Positions 17,427 to 26,943 are shown, counted from the first letter of the stretch. The stretch is DNA of 64,000 nt from CAYWRZ01 sp964460845 (GCA_964460845.1 CAYWRZ010000016.1:1-64000); one strand, 5' to 3'. Numbers and translations are program-made. Notes: a model not told the origin generated them from the letters alone.

Positions 17427-18449
17427 ATGGAAAAGCGCTTCATTTGGTGGGCGAAAATGACCCTTTTGGCAATTTACCTGGTCATGTTGGCTGGGAGTGT
17501 GGTACGAATGACCGGTTCGGGGATGGGCTGTCCGGATTGGCCGCGTTGTTTCGGGCAATGGGTGCCTCCTACCCAAGTGTCGGAACTGCCCGAAAATTAC
17601 AAAGAGCTATATGCGGCGCAACGTGCCGAAAAGGTAGAAAAGTTTTGCGGCTACCTGGATAGACTCGGATTGGAGAAAGAAGCCGAAGCTATTCGCCATG
17701 ATCCTACGCTGCTGGAAGAGCAGGATTTTAACGCCGCCAAGACCTGGACCGAGTACGTGAACCGCCTTATCGGGTTTTTGGCCGGCAATATGGTGCTTAT
17801 CATGACCCTTTGGGCCTTGTTTTTTTACCGTCGCCTGCGCAGGGTTTTCTTTCTTTCCTTACTCAACCTGATACTCATTTCCCTGACGGCTTGGTTTGGC
17901 GCTATCGTGGTGGCTACCAATCTGATGCCCTGGATAATTACCGTGCACGTTTGCCTGGCGCTGCTTATCGTAGTAGTGCAGATACGGCTTATTTATAAGG
18001 CCGAACGGCCCAAATACCGTTTTGATGTCAGTTTCCTGTTTATTTGGATGCTGCGTGTGGCCGTACTGTTGTCGTTTGCTCAAATTATTATGGGCACTCA
18101 GGTGCGTCAGGAGATCGATGTGATCAACGATCTGAGCGGGGGGGCAGGGCGCGAAGGCTGGGTCGAACAGTTGGGACTGATCTATTGGGTGCACCGTTCG
18201 TTCTCTATAGTGGTGCTGCTGGTCAACGCGTACCTGTTTTACCGAAACTGGCGCTACCGCCTGGGCATTAACCTCCTCAACCTGCTCATGTTACTGCTGT
18301 TAGCCGAAATCCTTACGGGAGTCGGATTGGGGTATCTTGGGTTTCCGGGCTGGCTACAGCCTCTCCACCTGATGCTGGCTTCACTTATCTTAGGGCTACA
18401 GGTGCATATCCTTTGTCGCGTGCGTCGCTCGCGCCGGGTGCTTTATTGA
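17427..18449 (+). CDS. ctaA: Heme A synthase (COX15/CtaA)
   Basis: Heme A synthase oxidises heme O to heme A for the aa3-type oxidase. The 340-residue product is polytopic with about eight helices and has the CtaA segment VVRMTGSGMGCPDWPRCFGQ (25-44). Candidate heme-ligand histidines lie in TVHVCLA, YWVHRSFS and QPLHLML. At the first conserved site the local sequence is EYVNRLIGF, with Asn at the histidine position, as I recall for related Bacteroidota proteins. A hydrophilic loop at 50-105 is longer than in Bacillus CtaA. No ctaB or cox genes are adjacent. Confidence 0.9.
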   Translation: MEKRFIWWAKMTLLAIYLVMLAGSVVRMTGSGMGCPDWPRCFGQWVPPTQVSELPENYKELYAAQRAEKVEKFCGYLDRLGLEKEAEAIRHDPTLLEEQDFNAAKTWTEYVNRLIGFLAGNMVLIMTLWALFFYRRLRRVFFLSLLNLILISLTAWFGAIVVATNLMPWIITVHVCLALLIVVVQIRLIYKAERPKYRFDVSFLFIWMLRVAVLLSFAQIIMGTQVRQEIDVINDLSGGAGREGWVEQLGLIYWVHRSFSIVVLLVNAYLFYRNWRYRLGINLLNLLMLLLLAEILTGVGLGYLGFPGWLQPLHLMLASLILGLQVHILCRVRRSRRVLY

Positions 18450-18478
18450 GCGTTCGGCAATTATTCGGCTGGATTTTT

Positions 18479-18486
18479 TACCTTTG
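18479..18486 (+). promoter_or_regulatory. -7 element candidate before hpt
   Basis: TACCTTTG fits TAnnTTTG and ends 9 bases before the hpt ATG at 18496, which would give a nearly leaderless mRNA. A TTG at 18446-18448 is too far away (30 bases) to be a normal partner. Confidence 0.3.
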
Positions 18487-18495
18487 GCCTTCTTT

Positions 18496-19032
18496 ATGGC
18501 ACAGGTTACACTGAACGACAAGACTTTCTCGCCTTTTATTTCTGCTGCGGAAATAGATTCGGCCATAGCCCGTACGGCCGCACGTATCAACGAAGATTAC
18601 CGGGGGCAGAAGCTGCTTTTTATAGCCGTGCTTAACGGCTCTTTCGTATTTGCTGCCGATTTGCTGCGCAAAATTACGGTCGATTGTGAAATTTCGTTTG
18701 TAAAAGTCGCTTCTTATCACGGTGTCTCTTCTACCGGTTCGATCAATGAGCTTATTGGCCTTACCGAGCAGATAGAAGGACGCGATGTGGTGGTCATCGA
18801 AGATATTGTCGATACGGGGCTGACCCTGCAAAAAGTGCGAACCCTGCTTTCGGAACGTAAGCCCGCTTCACTCAGAATCGCTTCGTTGCTGTTTAAGCCT
18901 GAAGCCTATAAAGGACAAGTGCCTGTCGATTACGTGGCGCTCGAAATTCCCAACGAATTTATCGTAGGATACGGCCTCGATTACGACGGGTTGGGCCGGA
19001 ATCTTCCGGACATATACAAGATTGTAGAATAA
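18496..19032 (+). CDS. hpt: Hypoxanthine phosphoribosyltransferase
   Basis: The enzyme salvages hypoxanthine or guanine with PRPP. The PRPP-binding motif VVVIEDIVDTGLTL is present, with the early LLFIAVLNGSFVFAADL strand-loop and the late FIVGYGLDYDGLGRNLPDIY. I start at ATG 18496 (MAQVTLNDK, 178 residues), because the alternative TTG at 18484 lies inside the -7-like element. It sits 3 bases before adk and upstream of obgE, a gene order common in Bacteroidota. Confidence 0.93.
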   Translation: MAQVTLNDKTFSPFISAAEIDSAIARTAARINEDYRGQKLLFIAVLNGSFVFAADLLRKITVDCEISFVKVASYHGVSSTGSINELIGLTEQIEGRDVVVIEDIVDTGLTLQKVRTLLSERKPASLRIASLLFKPEAYKGQVPVDYVALEIPNEFIVGYGLDYDGLGRNLPDIYKIVE

Positions 19033-19035
19033 AAA

Positions 19036-19611
19036 ATGAAAGGTATGCTGAACATCATTCTCTTCGGTCCTCCGGGAGCCGGCAAAGGCACACAGTCGGA
19101 AAACCTGATTCGCGAATACGGACTGGTGCACCTTTCGACAGGCGATATTTTTCGTGCCAATATCAAAGGAGGTACCGAGCTGGGTAACCTCGCCAAAAGT
19201 TATATCGATCAGGGAAAGCTGGTGCCCGATGAAGTGACTATCGGTATGCTCGAGTCGGAAGTAAAGCGGCACCAGGCGGCCAAAGGTTTTATTTTCGACG
19301 GATTTCCGCGTACTGCGGCACAGGCCGAAGCGCTCGACCGTTTTCTCGAAGCCAATGGGCAAGCGGTAACGGTGTTGCTGGCTTTAGAGGTGCCCGAAGA
19401 AGAGCTGCGTCGTCGTTTGCTCGAAAGGGCCAAAACATCGGGTCGTCCCGATGATGCTGATCCGGCTGTGATTCAGAAACGAATCGAGGTGTATCATGCC
19501 GAAACCGCACCGGTCAAAGCGTTTTACAGCAAGCAGGATAAGACGCGCGAAATCGAAGGCGTAGGTACGGTAGCCGAAATTTTCGACCGGCTCCGTCGGG
19601 CGATAGGCTAA
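19036..19611 (+). CDS. adk: Adenylate kinase
   Basis: Adenylate kinase interconverts ATP + AMP and 2 ADP. The 191-residue product has the P-loop GPPGAGKGT, the AMP-binding STGDIFRANI and GFPRT, and a short LID (RAKTSGRPDDADP) without zinc cysteines, which marks the short bacterial form. An in-frame ATG at 19045 gives a second possible start (MLNIILFGP), closer to the family's usual N-terminus. It follows hpt by 3 bases. Confidence 0.95.
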   Translation: MKGMLNIILFGPPGAGKGTQSENLIREYGLVHLSTGDIFRANIKGGTELGNLAKSYIDQGKLVPDEVTIGMLESEVKRHQAAKGFIFDGFPRTAAQAEALDRFLEANGQAVTVLLALEVPEEELRRRLLERAKTSGRPDDADPAVIQKRIEVYHAETAPVKAFYSKQDKTREIEGVGTVAEIFDRLRRAIG

Positions 19612-19674
19612 AAAAATAAAAAGTGAGTGAGGAGCAGGAACCGTTTTCCTGTCTGGCGTTATATAGTATAAGTT

Positions 19675-20673
19675 GTGGCAATCGAATCAAATTTTGTGGA
19701 TTATGTCAAAATCTGCGGACGTTCCGGCAAGGGCGGCGCAGGTGCGATGCATTTCCACCGTTCCAAGCATAATCCCAAAGGCGGTCCCGATGGCGGCGAC
19801 GGCGGTCGTGGCGGTCATATAATTCTTAGGGGCAATGCCCAATTGTGGACGCTTCTTCACCTCAAATACCGCAAGCATGTCATTGCCGAACCCGGGCAAA
19901 ACGGGAGCTCGGCGCTCAAAACAGGCCGCAGCGGTAAAGACATTATTCTCGAAGTACCCTTGGGTACCGTAGCCCGCGATGCCGAAACCGGCAAAGTCCA
20001 TTTCGAAATTACTACCGACGGAGAAGAGAAAATACTCGTGCGCGGCGGTCGCGGCGGATTGGGCAACAACCATTTCAAAACTTCGACCAACCAGGCGCCT
20101 TATTACGCGCAACCCGGCGAATCGGGATTGGAAGAGTGGAAAATTCTGGAGCTGAAAATTTTGGCCGACGTAGGACTCGTAGGCTTCCCCAATGCCGGTA
20201 AATCTTCTTTGCTGGCTCGTCTTTCGGCTGCCCGCCCAGAGGTAGCCGACTATCCGTTTACCACGATGGTGCCCAACCTGGGCATTGTCAATTACCGCGA
20301 TTACCGTTCGTTCGTGATGGCCGATATTCCGGGTATCATCGAAGGTGCGCACGAAGGTAAGGGTTTGGGTCACCGTTTTTTACGGCATATCGAACGCAAT
20401 TCTATTTTGCTCTTCCTGATCCCTGCCGATGCCAAAGACATCAAGCGCGAGTACCAAATTTTGCTCAATGAGCTGAAGCAATACAATCCGGAGCTGCTGC
20501 ACAAAGACCGTTTGCTGGCCATCAGCAAATCAGACCTGCTCGACGAGGAGCTCAAACAGGCATTAAGCCGCGAGCTGCCCGAAGGTGTGGAAAGCCTTTT
20601 CATTTCTGCACAAGCCGAAACCGGATTGCAGGAACTGAAAGACCTACTTTGGAGAAAGCTCAACGGCAACTGA
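19675..20673 (+). CDS. obgE: GTPase ObgE/CgtA
   Basis: Obg is an essential GTPase tied to ribosome assembly and the stringent response. The 332-residue product has the Gly-rich Obg domain (about 1-158: GRSGKGGAGAMHF, GGRGGLGN) and the G domain with G1 GFPNAGKSS, G2 around YPFTTMVP, G3 DIPGIIEGA, G4 SKSD in place of NKxD, and G5 SAQ. SKSD is seen in other Bacteroidota Obg proteins as I recall. It starts with GTG at 19675. There is no C-terminal OCT domain. Confidence 0.94.
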   Translation: MAIESNFVDYVKICGRSGKGGAGAMHFHRSKHNPKGGPDGGDGGRGGHIILRGNAQLWTLLHLKYRKHVIAEPGQNGSSALKTGRSGKDIILEVPLGTVARDAETGKVHFEITTDGEEKILVRGGRGGLGNNHFKTSTNQAPYYAQPGESGLEEWKILELKILADVGLVGFPNAGKSSLLARLSAARPEVADYPFTTMVPNLGIVNYRDYRSFVMADIPGIIEGAHEGKGLGHRFLRHIERNSILLFLIPADAKDIKREYQILLNELKQYNPELLHKDRLLAISKSDLLDEELKQALSRELPEGVESLFISAQAETGLQELKDLLWRKLNGN

Positions 20674-20683
20674 ACCGTTCCGT

Positions 20684-21274
20684 ATGGAAACGCTCGAAGC
20701 ATTTGACGTAAGGCTGTTTTTTTTCATCAATTCCCTTCACCATCCCTGGGCCGATACTTTCATGTATTTGGTGAGCGACCGGGGCTTTTGGATTCCGTTT
20801 TACCTCTTCCTGCTGTACCTCGTCAAAAAGCACTTCGGCTGGAAAGGACTGGGTCTGGTGGCCGTTTGCATAGCCTTGCTTATTGTCTATTGTGATACCG
20901 GTTCGGTGCATCTTTTTAAAAATGTGTTTGAAAGATACCGCCCCTGTCACCACGAAATTTACGGTGCGCAGGTGCATTTGTACGAAGGGAAATGCGGAGG
21001 GAAATTCGGATTTATCTCCTCGCATTCGGCTAACTTTTTCGGATTGGCCATGTTTTTATCGCTCCTGTTCCGAAAAATATACCGTTTAAGTTGGATACCC
21101 ATTTTTGCCTGTGCGGCGCTGGTAGGGTACAGCCGTATTTATTTGGGCGTGCATTATCCGGCCGATGTGGCGGTAGGCGCCTTGTATGGAATGAGCGGAG
21201 GACTGCTTTTCGCCGGACTTTTCTTTTGGGTGTATAGAAAAATGAATACCGCCACTTTATCCCGAAACGTATGA
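20684..21274 (+). CDS. PAP2-family membrane phosphatase
   Basis: This 196-residue polytopic protein has the three PAP2 motifs: KNVFERYRP (KX6RP), SSHSANF (PSGH-like) and SRIYLGVHYPADV (SRX5HX3D). PAP2 membrane enzymes remove phosphate from lipid phosphates such as undecaprenyl pyrophosphate or phosphatidic acid at the periplasmic face. It starts 10 bases after obgE and its stop overlaps the start of crcB by 4 bases. Confidence 0.88.
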   Translation: METLEAFDVRLFFFINSLHHPWADTFMYLVSDRGFWIPFYLFLLYLVKKHFGWKGLGLVAVCIALLIVYCDTGSVHLFKNVFERYRPCHHEIYGAQVHLYEGKCGGKFGFISSHSANFFGLAMFLSLLFRKIYRLSWIPIFACAALVGYSRIYLGVHYPADVAVGALYGMSGGLLFAGLFFWVYRKMNTATLSRNV

Positions 21275-21633
21275 ATGCAGTATGGCTGGTATTTCTTGGC
21301 GGAGGATTGGGCAGCCTTGCACGGTACGGTATTTTGCGAGCTTCCGCATCCCTTTTTCCTACGTTCTTCCCTTGGGCTACATTTTTATCGAATGTGTTTT
21401 CCTGCTTGCTATTGGCGCTGACCGTTCTTTTGCTCAAAGACAAGCTTTCTCCGACTCCTTTTTATCTTTTTATGGTGACTGGGTTTTGCGGTGGATTCAG
21501 CACGTTCAGCACATTTAGCTTCGAAACCCTTCAATTGCTTCAGCAGGGGCAATGGCTTTGGGCTTTGTGCAATATTTTACTCAGCGTAATGACTTGCCTG
21601 ATCTTGCTGTACCTGCTTTTGCGTTCAGTGTAA
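21271..21633 (+). CDS. crcB: Fluoride channel CrcB/Fluc
   Basis: The 120-residue product has four hydrophobic helices and the CrcB core GGGLGSLARYG near the N-terminus and GFCGGFSTFSTFSFE in the third helix, where the Phe box and Na+ site lie. Fluc channels export fluoride as dual-topology dimers. It is coupled to the PAP2 gene (ATGA overlap) and its 3' end overlaps that of the opposite-strand glycosyltransferase by 9 bases. No fluoride riboswitch is seen. Confidence 0.92.
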   Translation: MNAVWLVFLGGGLGSLARYGILRASASLFPTFFPWATFLSNVFSCLLLALTVLLLKDKLSPTPFYLFMVTGFCGGFSTFSTFSFETLQLLQQGQWLWALCNILLSVMTCLILLYLLLRSV

Positions 21634-22752
21634 ACCTTCGTATATCTGGTCGAGTACAAGCGTTTCCTTTTCCCAATGCAGTGCCTTTGCGGCTGTGCTC
21701 GTATTTTTTTTCAGGCGTTCCCATTTGACCTTGTCTTGTAGCAAACGGCTTATTTCTTCCGCAATCACTTTCGGATCATGCGAAGGGACAATAATTCCCA
21801 CCTCGTAGGCTAATACTATTTTTTTTACTTCGGGCAAATCGGAAGCGACTACGGGTACGCCGCATTGAATAAAATCGAAGAGCTTGTTGGGCAGGCTGTA
21901 CCGGTAATTAAGGTTGGTATCTTTATCGAGCGTAATGCCCACATCGGCCAGTTGGGTGATACCGCTAAGCTCGGTGTAAGGCATACGTCCCATAAAACGA
22001 ACCTTGTCTTTTAATTCGGGATCACGCGCGCTTTCTTTCAGCAAAGGCAGCACATCGCCCTGACCGATAATCAGCAGCAGCGCATTGTCGAGGTAGCGCA
22101 TGGCTTCGAGCATTTCTTCGTTGCCCCGATCGATATTGAGTCCCGCGCCCTGAATAACGATAAGGCGGGTATGTGGCGGTATTCCGTAAGTTTCGCGCGA
22201 AGGCGGATCTTGATTTTCTTTCTTTTTCAGCGGCAGGTTGCGGACTACCTGTACCGGAATTTTGTATTTCTCGTGGTACAAAGCGGCGATCGATTCGTTG
22301 ACCGTATAGACGCGTTTCAGTTTCGGAAAAATGAATTTTTCGATACGTTCCCACACGGCTTTTATGCGCGGTCGATGTACCAGCTCGGGTACTTCGGTAA
22401 AATATTCGTGCGTATCGTACACCAGCGGTTTGCGACGTAACACCGATGCCAGGTAATTGGCTGCAAGACTATCGAGATCGTTAGCCACCAGCACATCGAA
22501 GCGCCGAAACAGCAGAAAAAAGAAAAGACGGATGTTGTAAGCAGCATAAAACAGCGCGCCTTTTTCAAACAGCAGCTTTAGACGTATAGTGCGGTATTCG
22601 CGTGGGGCGAGCGGCACGCTGCTTTTTCTTTTGCGACCTACCAGCCATACTTCATGACCTTTGGATCGCAGGTATAGGCATACCTTGTGTACCCGCTGGT
22701 CGGTGTACAGGTCGTTCGTGACAGAGACAATAAATCTTTTGGGTGCGGGCAT
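21625..22752 (-). CDS. Glycosyltransferase, GT4-like
   Basis: This is a GT-B glycosyltransferase with an N-terminal acceptor domain (RFIVSVTNDLYTDQRVHKV, then LVANDLDSLAANYLAS and VYDTHEYF) and a C-terminal nucleotide-sugar domain (RLIVIQGAGLNIDRG, LIIGQGDVLP, YSLPNKLFDFIQCGVPVVASD). I place the start at ATG 22752 (MPAPKRFIVS, 375 residues). The longer frame to 22887 would run across the divergent murB start and codes for a non-family N-terminus. It probably acts on cell-surface glycans; the sugar is unknown. Confidence 0.85.
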   Translation of the reverse strand: MPAPKRFIVSVTNDLYTDQRVHKVCLYLRSKGHEVWLVGRKRKSSVPLAPREYRTIRLKLLFEKGALFYAAYNIRLFFFLLFRRFDVLVANDLDSLAANYLASVLRRKPLVYDTHEYFTEVPELVHRPRIKAVWERIEKFIFPKLKRVYTVNESIAALYHEKYKIPVQVVRNLPLKKKENQDPPSRETYGIPPHTRLIVIQGAGLNIDRGNEEMLEAMRYLDNALLLIIGQGDVLPLLKESARDPELKDKVRFMGRMPYTELSGITQLADVGITLDKDTNLNYRYSLPNKLFDFIQCGVPVVASDLPEVKKIVLAYEVGIIVPSHDPKVIAEEISRLLQDKVKWERLKKNTSTAAKALHWEKETLVLDQIYEGLH

Positions 22753-22862
22753 GAGCTGAATGCTAAAGTAGCTTTTTCGGCCGAGTTTTGAGCAGCGCCT
22801 GTTAGTTATTCGCGTAGCGGGTTCGGGTGTAGCGACCAAAAAACAGGTATTTTTACCCTGCG

Positions 22863-23879
22863 ATGGAAATCCGTGCTCACGTTTCACTCAAGCCCTACAA
22901 TACCTTCGGTATAGAGGCATCGGCGCGTTATTTTACGGCCTTTGGTTCGGTAGAAGAATGCAGGCAGGTCTTGTCAGACAAGGCTTACCGCGATGTGCCT
23001 TTGCTCGTATTGGGCGGAGGCAGCAACCTGCTGTTTACCCGCGATTTCGACGGACTCGTACTTCGCAATGCCTTGCGTGGCATTACCTTGCTGCGCGAAG
23101 ATGAAAATTATTATTACCTCAAAGCCGGAGCCGGCGAAAACTGGCACGAGCTGGTGCGTTACTGCGTGGCGCATAATTACGCCGGGCTCGAAAACCTGTC
23201 GCTCATACCGGGTTGTGTAGGGGCGAGTCCGATGCAGAACATCGGTGCGTATGGAGTAGAGATGAAAGATTGTTTTGAAACGCTCGAAGCCCTGCATATT
23301 CCTACCCTCGAAGTACATGATTTTAGCAGCGAAGCGTGTCGTTTTGGCTACCGCGAAAGCGTGTTTAAGCGTGAATACAAAGGGCAGTATATAATTCTTT
23401 CGGTTACATTCAAGTTGCGTAAACAGCCTGTTTTCCATACTTCTTACGGCGCTATAGAGCAGGAGTTGGAGGCTATGGGCGTGAAGGAGCTCAGCATACA
23501 GGCCATCAGCGAAGCCGTGATAAACATTCGCCGCAGCAAGCTTCCCGACCCGCGCGAAACGGGCAATGCGGGAAGCTTTTTTAAAAATCCTGAGGTTTCG
23601 CAGGAGCAGTATCATCAATTGCTCGAACAGCATCCGGGTATTGTGGCTTATCCGCTTCCCGGCGGCACTTACAAGCTGGCAGCGGGTTGGCTTATCGAAA
23701 AAGCCGGTTGGAAAGGGCGTACTTACGGTAACTATGGCGTACATGCCCGTCAGGCATTGGTGCTGGTTAATTACGGTGGGGCGAGCGGTCGGCAGATTTA
23801 CGATCTTTCGGAAGAAATCCTGCAAAGCATACAAGCGCAATTTGGCGTGCAGCTTGAGCGCGAGGTGAATGTGTGGTGA
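22863..23879 (+). CDS. murB: UDP-N-acetylenolpyruvoylglucosamine reductase
   Basis: MurB makes UDP-MurNAc in peptidoglycan synthesis using FAD and NADPH. The 338-residue product has the type I MurB pattern: NTFGIEA, LVLGGGSNLLF, IPGCVGASPMQNIGAYG, FGYRESVFK, the catalytic serine region GNAGSFFKNP and the final Glu in LEREVN. It diverges from the glycosyltransferase gene. TATTTTTA at 22848-22855 is a -7-like element 7 bases from the ATG. Confidence 0.95.
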   Translation: MEIRAHVSLKPYNTFGIEASARYFTAFGSVEECRQVLSDKAYRDVPLLVLGGGSNLLFTRDFDGLVLRNALRGITLLREDENYYYLKAGAGENWHELVRYCVAHNYAGLENLSLIPGCVGASPMQNIGAYGVEMKDCFETLEALHIPTLEVHDFSSEACRFGYRESVFKREYKGQYIILSVTFKLRKQPVFHTSYGAIEQELEAMGVKELSIQAISEAVINIRRSKLPDPRETGNAGSFFKNPEVSQEQYHQLLEQHPGIVAYPLPGGTYKLAAGWLIEKAGWKGRTYGNYGVHARQALVLVNYGGASGRQIYDLSEEILQSIQAQFGVQLEREVNVW

Positions 23880-23917
23880 GTTAGCATACCTAAACATTCC
23901 GTTAATATTCTAACCCA

Positions 23918-24646
23918 ATGACACCTCTTTGGCTCCGTACAAGACCCATTGCCCACCGTGGACTCCATTCGGGCGACGGGCGCATTCCTGAAAATTCCTG
24001 TGCGGCATTTCAGCGGTCGGTCGAAGCGAAGTATCCCTTGGAGTTGGATGTGCACTTGTCGGCCGATGGTAAGCTGCTGGTATTTCACGACGAAGAGTTG
24101 GAGCGTATGTGTGGTGCCAAAAGGCTTATTTCACAACTGACCTCAGTAACCCGTAAGCGATACCGTCTGCTCGGTTCGGCCGAAACGATTCCTTTGCTCG
24201 AAGAAGTAGTGGAGCTTGTCGATGGTCGTGTTCCGTTGTTGATCGAGCTTAAGAGCGGGAGAAAGGTGAAGGAAATTCAGCGGGCGCTGATTCCGTTGTT
24301 GCGTAGCTATCGCGGAGAGGTTGCCGTGCAATCGTTTGATCCTTATGCCTTACAAATGCTAGCAGCGGCGATGCCACAGATTCCACGTGGTCAGCTTTCG
24401 GGCAGCTTTAAGGGTGAGAAAATGCGTTTTTCTCAGAAAAAGCAGCTACAACATTACCGTTTTAATTTTATCAGCAAACCGCATTTTATAGCGCATGAAG
24501 CCGAAGATTTGCTCACTAACCTGACCGTAAGGAGGTTGCGGGCACAAGGGATGCCTGTGTTAGGCTGGACAGTACGTTCGCAAAGCGCCTACGCGCGTAT
24601 TATGCCTTACTGCGATTCCGTTATTTTTGAAGGATTCAGGCCATAG
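23918..24646 (+). CDS. Glycerophosphodiester phosphodiesterase family protein
   Basis: The 242-residue product has the GDPD TIM-barrel start IAHRGLHSGDGRIPENS (catalytic HRG, then E-N), LELDVHLSADGKLLVFHDE with the metal-binding E-D and H-D, and LLIELKSG. These enzymes cleave glycerophosphodiesters to glycerol-3-phosphate. There is no signal peptide, so it is probably cytoplasmic. It starts 38 bases after murB. Confidence 0.88.
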   Translation: MTPLWLRTRPIAHRGLHSGDGRIPENSCAAFQRSVEAKYPLELDVHLSADGKLLVFHDEELERMCGAKRLISQLTSVTRKRYRLLGSAETIPLLEEVVELVDGRVPLLIELKSGRKVKEIQRALIPLLRSYRGEVAVQSFDPYALQMLAAAMPQIPRGQLSGSFKGEKMRFSQKKQLQHYRFNFISKPHFIAHEAEDLLTNLTVRRLRAQGMPVLGWTVRSQSAYARIMPYCDSVIFEGFRP

Positions 24647-24727
24647 GAAACTCGTCTCAGAAGTATTTATTTAGCATACAGAGCGTTAGAGCCTGCGCAA
24701 AACCTTAACAGTACTTTTTTTCCACAG

Positions 24728-24761
24728 TTGCCGGTTTTATCGGCAAAAGAGCCTAAATTTG
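24728..24761 (+). promoter_or_regulatory. Promoter candidate for the PorG-like gene
   Basis: TTG (24728-24730) and TAAATTTG (24754-24761) are separated by 23 bases, slightly longer than usual for Bacteroidota. The start codon is about 105 bases downstream, leaving a longer leader than for other genes here. Confidence 0.35.
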
Positions 24762-24865
24762 CCAGCCTTCGTGATTGAAAATCATGTTCTTTCATGAAAA
24801 TTAACTTGCTTTTAGCATAAAACACACGAAACCACGTTGTTTTATTCCTCAGTCTGCTTCTGATT

Positions 24866-25861
24866 ATGAATACACGCGGAAAATTATTTTTTACAGTCTG
24901 CCTCACATTGGCTGCTGTATTTACTGCAAAAGCCCAGCTTCCGGATCAGGATTGGAAACGTTTCCGGCACGAATTCTCGCTTGGCGCGGGCGCCAGTAAT
25001 TTTCTGGGTGAGCTCGGGGGGCGTGATCGTACCGGTTCCGATTTCCTCAGCGATTTGGAAATTTCGCAAACCCGTTATGTGATACAAGGCGATTACCGTT
25101 TTTACCTTACCCCTAAGCTGTCGCTGCGTACCTCGTTGTGGTATGGCCGTGTGGCGGGTAACGATAACCTTACCAACGAACCTTTTCGCCGTAACCGGAA
25201 TTTGCATTTTCGTTCCGATATTTTTGAAGGTGCCCTGAATTTTGAGTGGATGTTCTATTCCTTTACCGGCGCCGGTGCGCGTTACGGATTACGTGATGCC
25301 GGTGGCAAACGTATGGGCGCCCGTTTCAGAAGTTATGGCTTTTATGCTTTTGGCGGAATAGGCGGTTTTTATTTTAATCCCAAAGCGAATTACAACGGTT
25401 CCTGGATTGCTTTGCGTCCCTTGCGTACCGAAGGGCAGGGCTTACCCGAAGGGCCGGAGATGTACAGCCGCTTCAGTATGGCTTTTCCCGTAGGGGGAGG
25501 CTTCCGGTTTGGCTTCAGTCCGCGGATGAGCCTTTCGCTTGAGCTTTCTTATCACTTTACCCTGACCGACTATATCGACGATGTGTCGGGCGTATATTAC
25601 AACAACGCAGCTATCCGGGATAATTTCGGAGACGCGGCAGCGCATTTGGCCGACCCCAGCCTGGGTGAAATTCCTTCGTGGGTGGACGGTCATTATGTCT
25701 ATAACGCGACCGGTACCGGTCAGCAGCGCGGCGATAGCAAAGACAAAGACGGATTTATGTTTGTATCCGTTACGTTTAACTACAAGCTGAAAACCAATCC
25801 TAAAGTTAGCGGAAGTGTGAAAAAAACGCGTAAGCTTCGCAAGCGCCGTACACTTCTATAA
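24866..25861 (+). CDS. DUF6089/PorG-like outer-membrane beta-barrel protein
   Basis: The 331-residue product has a signal peptide ending ...FTAKA-Q. A beta-rich barrel follows with alternating aromatic strands (HEFSLGAGASNFLGELGG, SYGFYAFGGIGGFYFNP, LSLELSYHFTLTDYIDDVSG) and a strongly basic C-terminal tail (KKTRKLRKRRTLL). The GASNFLGELGG opening and TDYIDDVSG strand are typical of the DUF6089 group, which includes the T9SS-associated PorG. The basic tail beyond the last strand is unusual for a barrel. Confidence 0.75.
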   Translation: MNTRGKLFFTVCLTLAAVFTAKAQLPDQDWKRFRHEFSLGAGASNFLGELGGRDRTGSDFLSDLEISQTRYVIQGDYRFYLTPKLSLRTSLWYGRVAGNDNLTNEPFRRNRNLHFRSDIFEGALNFEWMFYSFTGAGARYGLRDAGGKRMGARFRSYGFYAFGGIGGFYFNPKANYNGSWIALRPLRTEGQGLPEGPEMYSRFSMAFPVGGGFRFGFSPRMSLSLELSYHFTLTDYIDDVSGVYYNNAAIRDNFGDAAAHLADPSLGEIPSWVDGHYVYNATGTGQQRGDSKDKDGFMFVSVTFNYKLKTNPKVSGSVKKTRKLRKRRTLL

Positions 25862-25923
25862 CGAGACTTTTCGCTATTTAGTAATTCGTTTTTTGTACAT
25901 TTCGCCTCCAAAAACTACAAATT

Positions 25924-26895
25924 ATGGCGACCTTTCTTGACTTCGAAAAACCGATTGAAGACTTGTTGCGTCAGATCGAAGAGGCCAAAGCACTCGGAGA
26001 AAAAAGCGAAGTGGATGTGTCGAAAATGCTGAAAGAGCTTGAAAAGAAGCTAAAAGACACCCGCTTACAGATATACGGCAATCTTTCTCCCTGGCAACGG
26101 GTACAGCTTTCGCGTCACCCCGACAGACCTTATTCGCTGGCCTATATCAACTACATTACCGACAATACTTTTCAGGAACTTCACGGCGATCGCACTGTGC
26201 GCGACGACAAGGCCATCGTAGGCGGTTTCGGTCTGCTTGAAGGACGTTCGGTCATGTTTATCGGTCATCAGAAAGGGATTAACCTCAAAATGAGGCAGTA
26301 CCGTAATTTCGGTATGGCTAATCCCGAAGGATACCGTAAGGCGCTTAGGCTGATGAAGTTAGCCGAAAAGTTCGGCAAACCTATTGTCACCTTTATTGAT
26401 ACTCCCGGTGCGTATTGTGGTCTCGAAGCCGAAGAACGCGGTCAGGGCGAGGCCATTGCGCGTAACATATATGAAATGATGCGTCTTCGTGTGCCGGTGA
26501 TCTGCGTGATTTTGGGAGAAGGTGCCTCAGGTGGCGCGCTTGGAATCGGTGTAGGCGATAAGGTACTGATGCTGGAAAATACCTGGTATTCGGTGATTTC
26601 TCCAGAATCCTGCTCGTCTATCCTTTGGAGAAGCCGCGATCATAAAGAGCAGGCTGCCGATGCGCTGAAGCTGACCTCTGAAGATATGTTGCGGAACAAG
26701 CTCATCGATGGGGTAATCAAAGAACCCGTAGGCGGTGCGCACAATTTTCCGGAAGAAGCCCACGAACTGGTCAAAAAGGAATTGGTCAAACACCTGCACA
26801 AGCTCAGCGAACTCGAACCCGATAAGCTGGTAGATAAACGCATTCATAAGTTTTGCGCAATGGGTGTCTTTGAAGAGCCCGAAGTGGCGCATTAA
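25924..26895 (+). CDS. accA: Acetyl-CoA carboxylase carboxyltransferase subunit alpha
   Basis: AccA with AccD moves the carboxyl group from carboxybiotin to acetyl-CoA to make malonyl-CoA. The 323-residue product has the N-terminal helical segment (LDFEKPIEDL), ELHGDR, GHQKG, the acyl-CoA site TPGAYCGLEAEERGQ and the oxyanion GEGASGGALGIGVGD. A strong terminator follows. accD is not in this window. Confidence 0.95.
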   Translation: MATFLDFEKPIEDLLRQIEEAKALGEKSEVDVSKMLKELEKKLKDTRLQIYGNLSPWQRVQLSRHPDRPYSLAYINYITDNTFQELHGDRTVRDDKAIVGGFGLLEGRSVMFIGHQKGINLKMRQYRNFGMANPEGYRKALRLMKLAEKFGKPIVTFIDTPGAYCGLEAEERGQGEAIARNIYEMMRLRVPVICVILGEGASGGALGIGVGDKVLMLENTWYSVISPESCSSILWRSRDHKEQAADALKLTSEDMLRNKLIDGVIKEPVGGAHNFPEEAHELVKKELVKHLHKLSELEPDKLVDKRIHKFCAMGVFEEPEVAH

Positions 26896-26943
26896 CGTTT
26901 ACAAGCGACTTATTCCAGCGTTTCTTACAATTGATTTTAGTAG

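Noticed and set aside
22974..23897. Minus-strand open frame of 307 codons opposite murB
   Set aside because: murB is complete on the plus strand; the antisense frame has no known domain.
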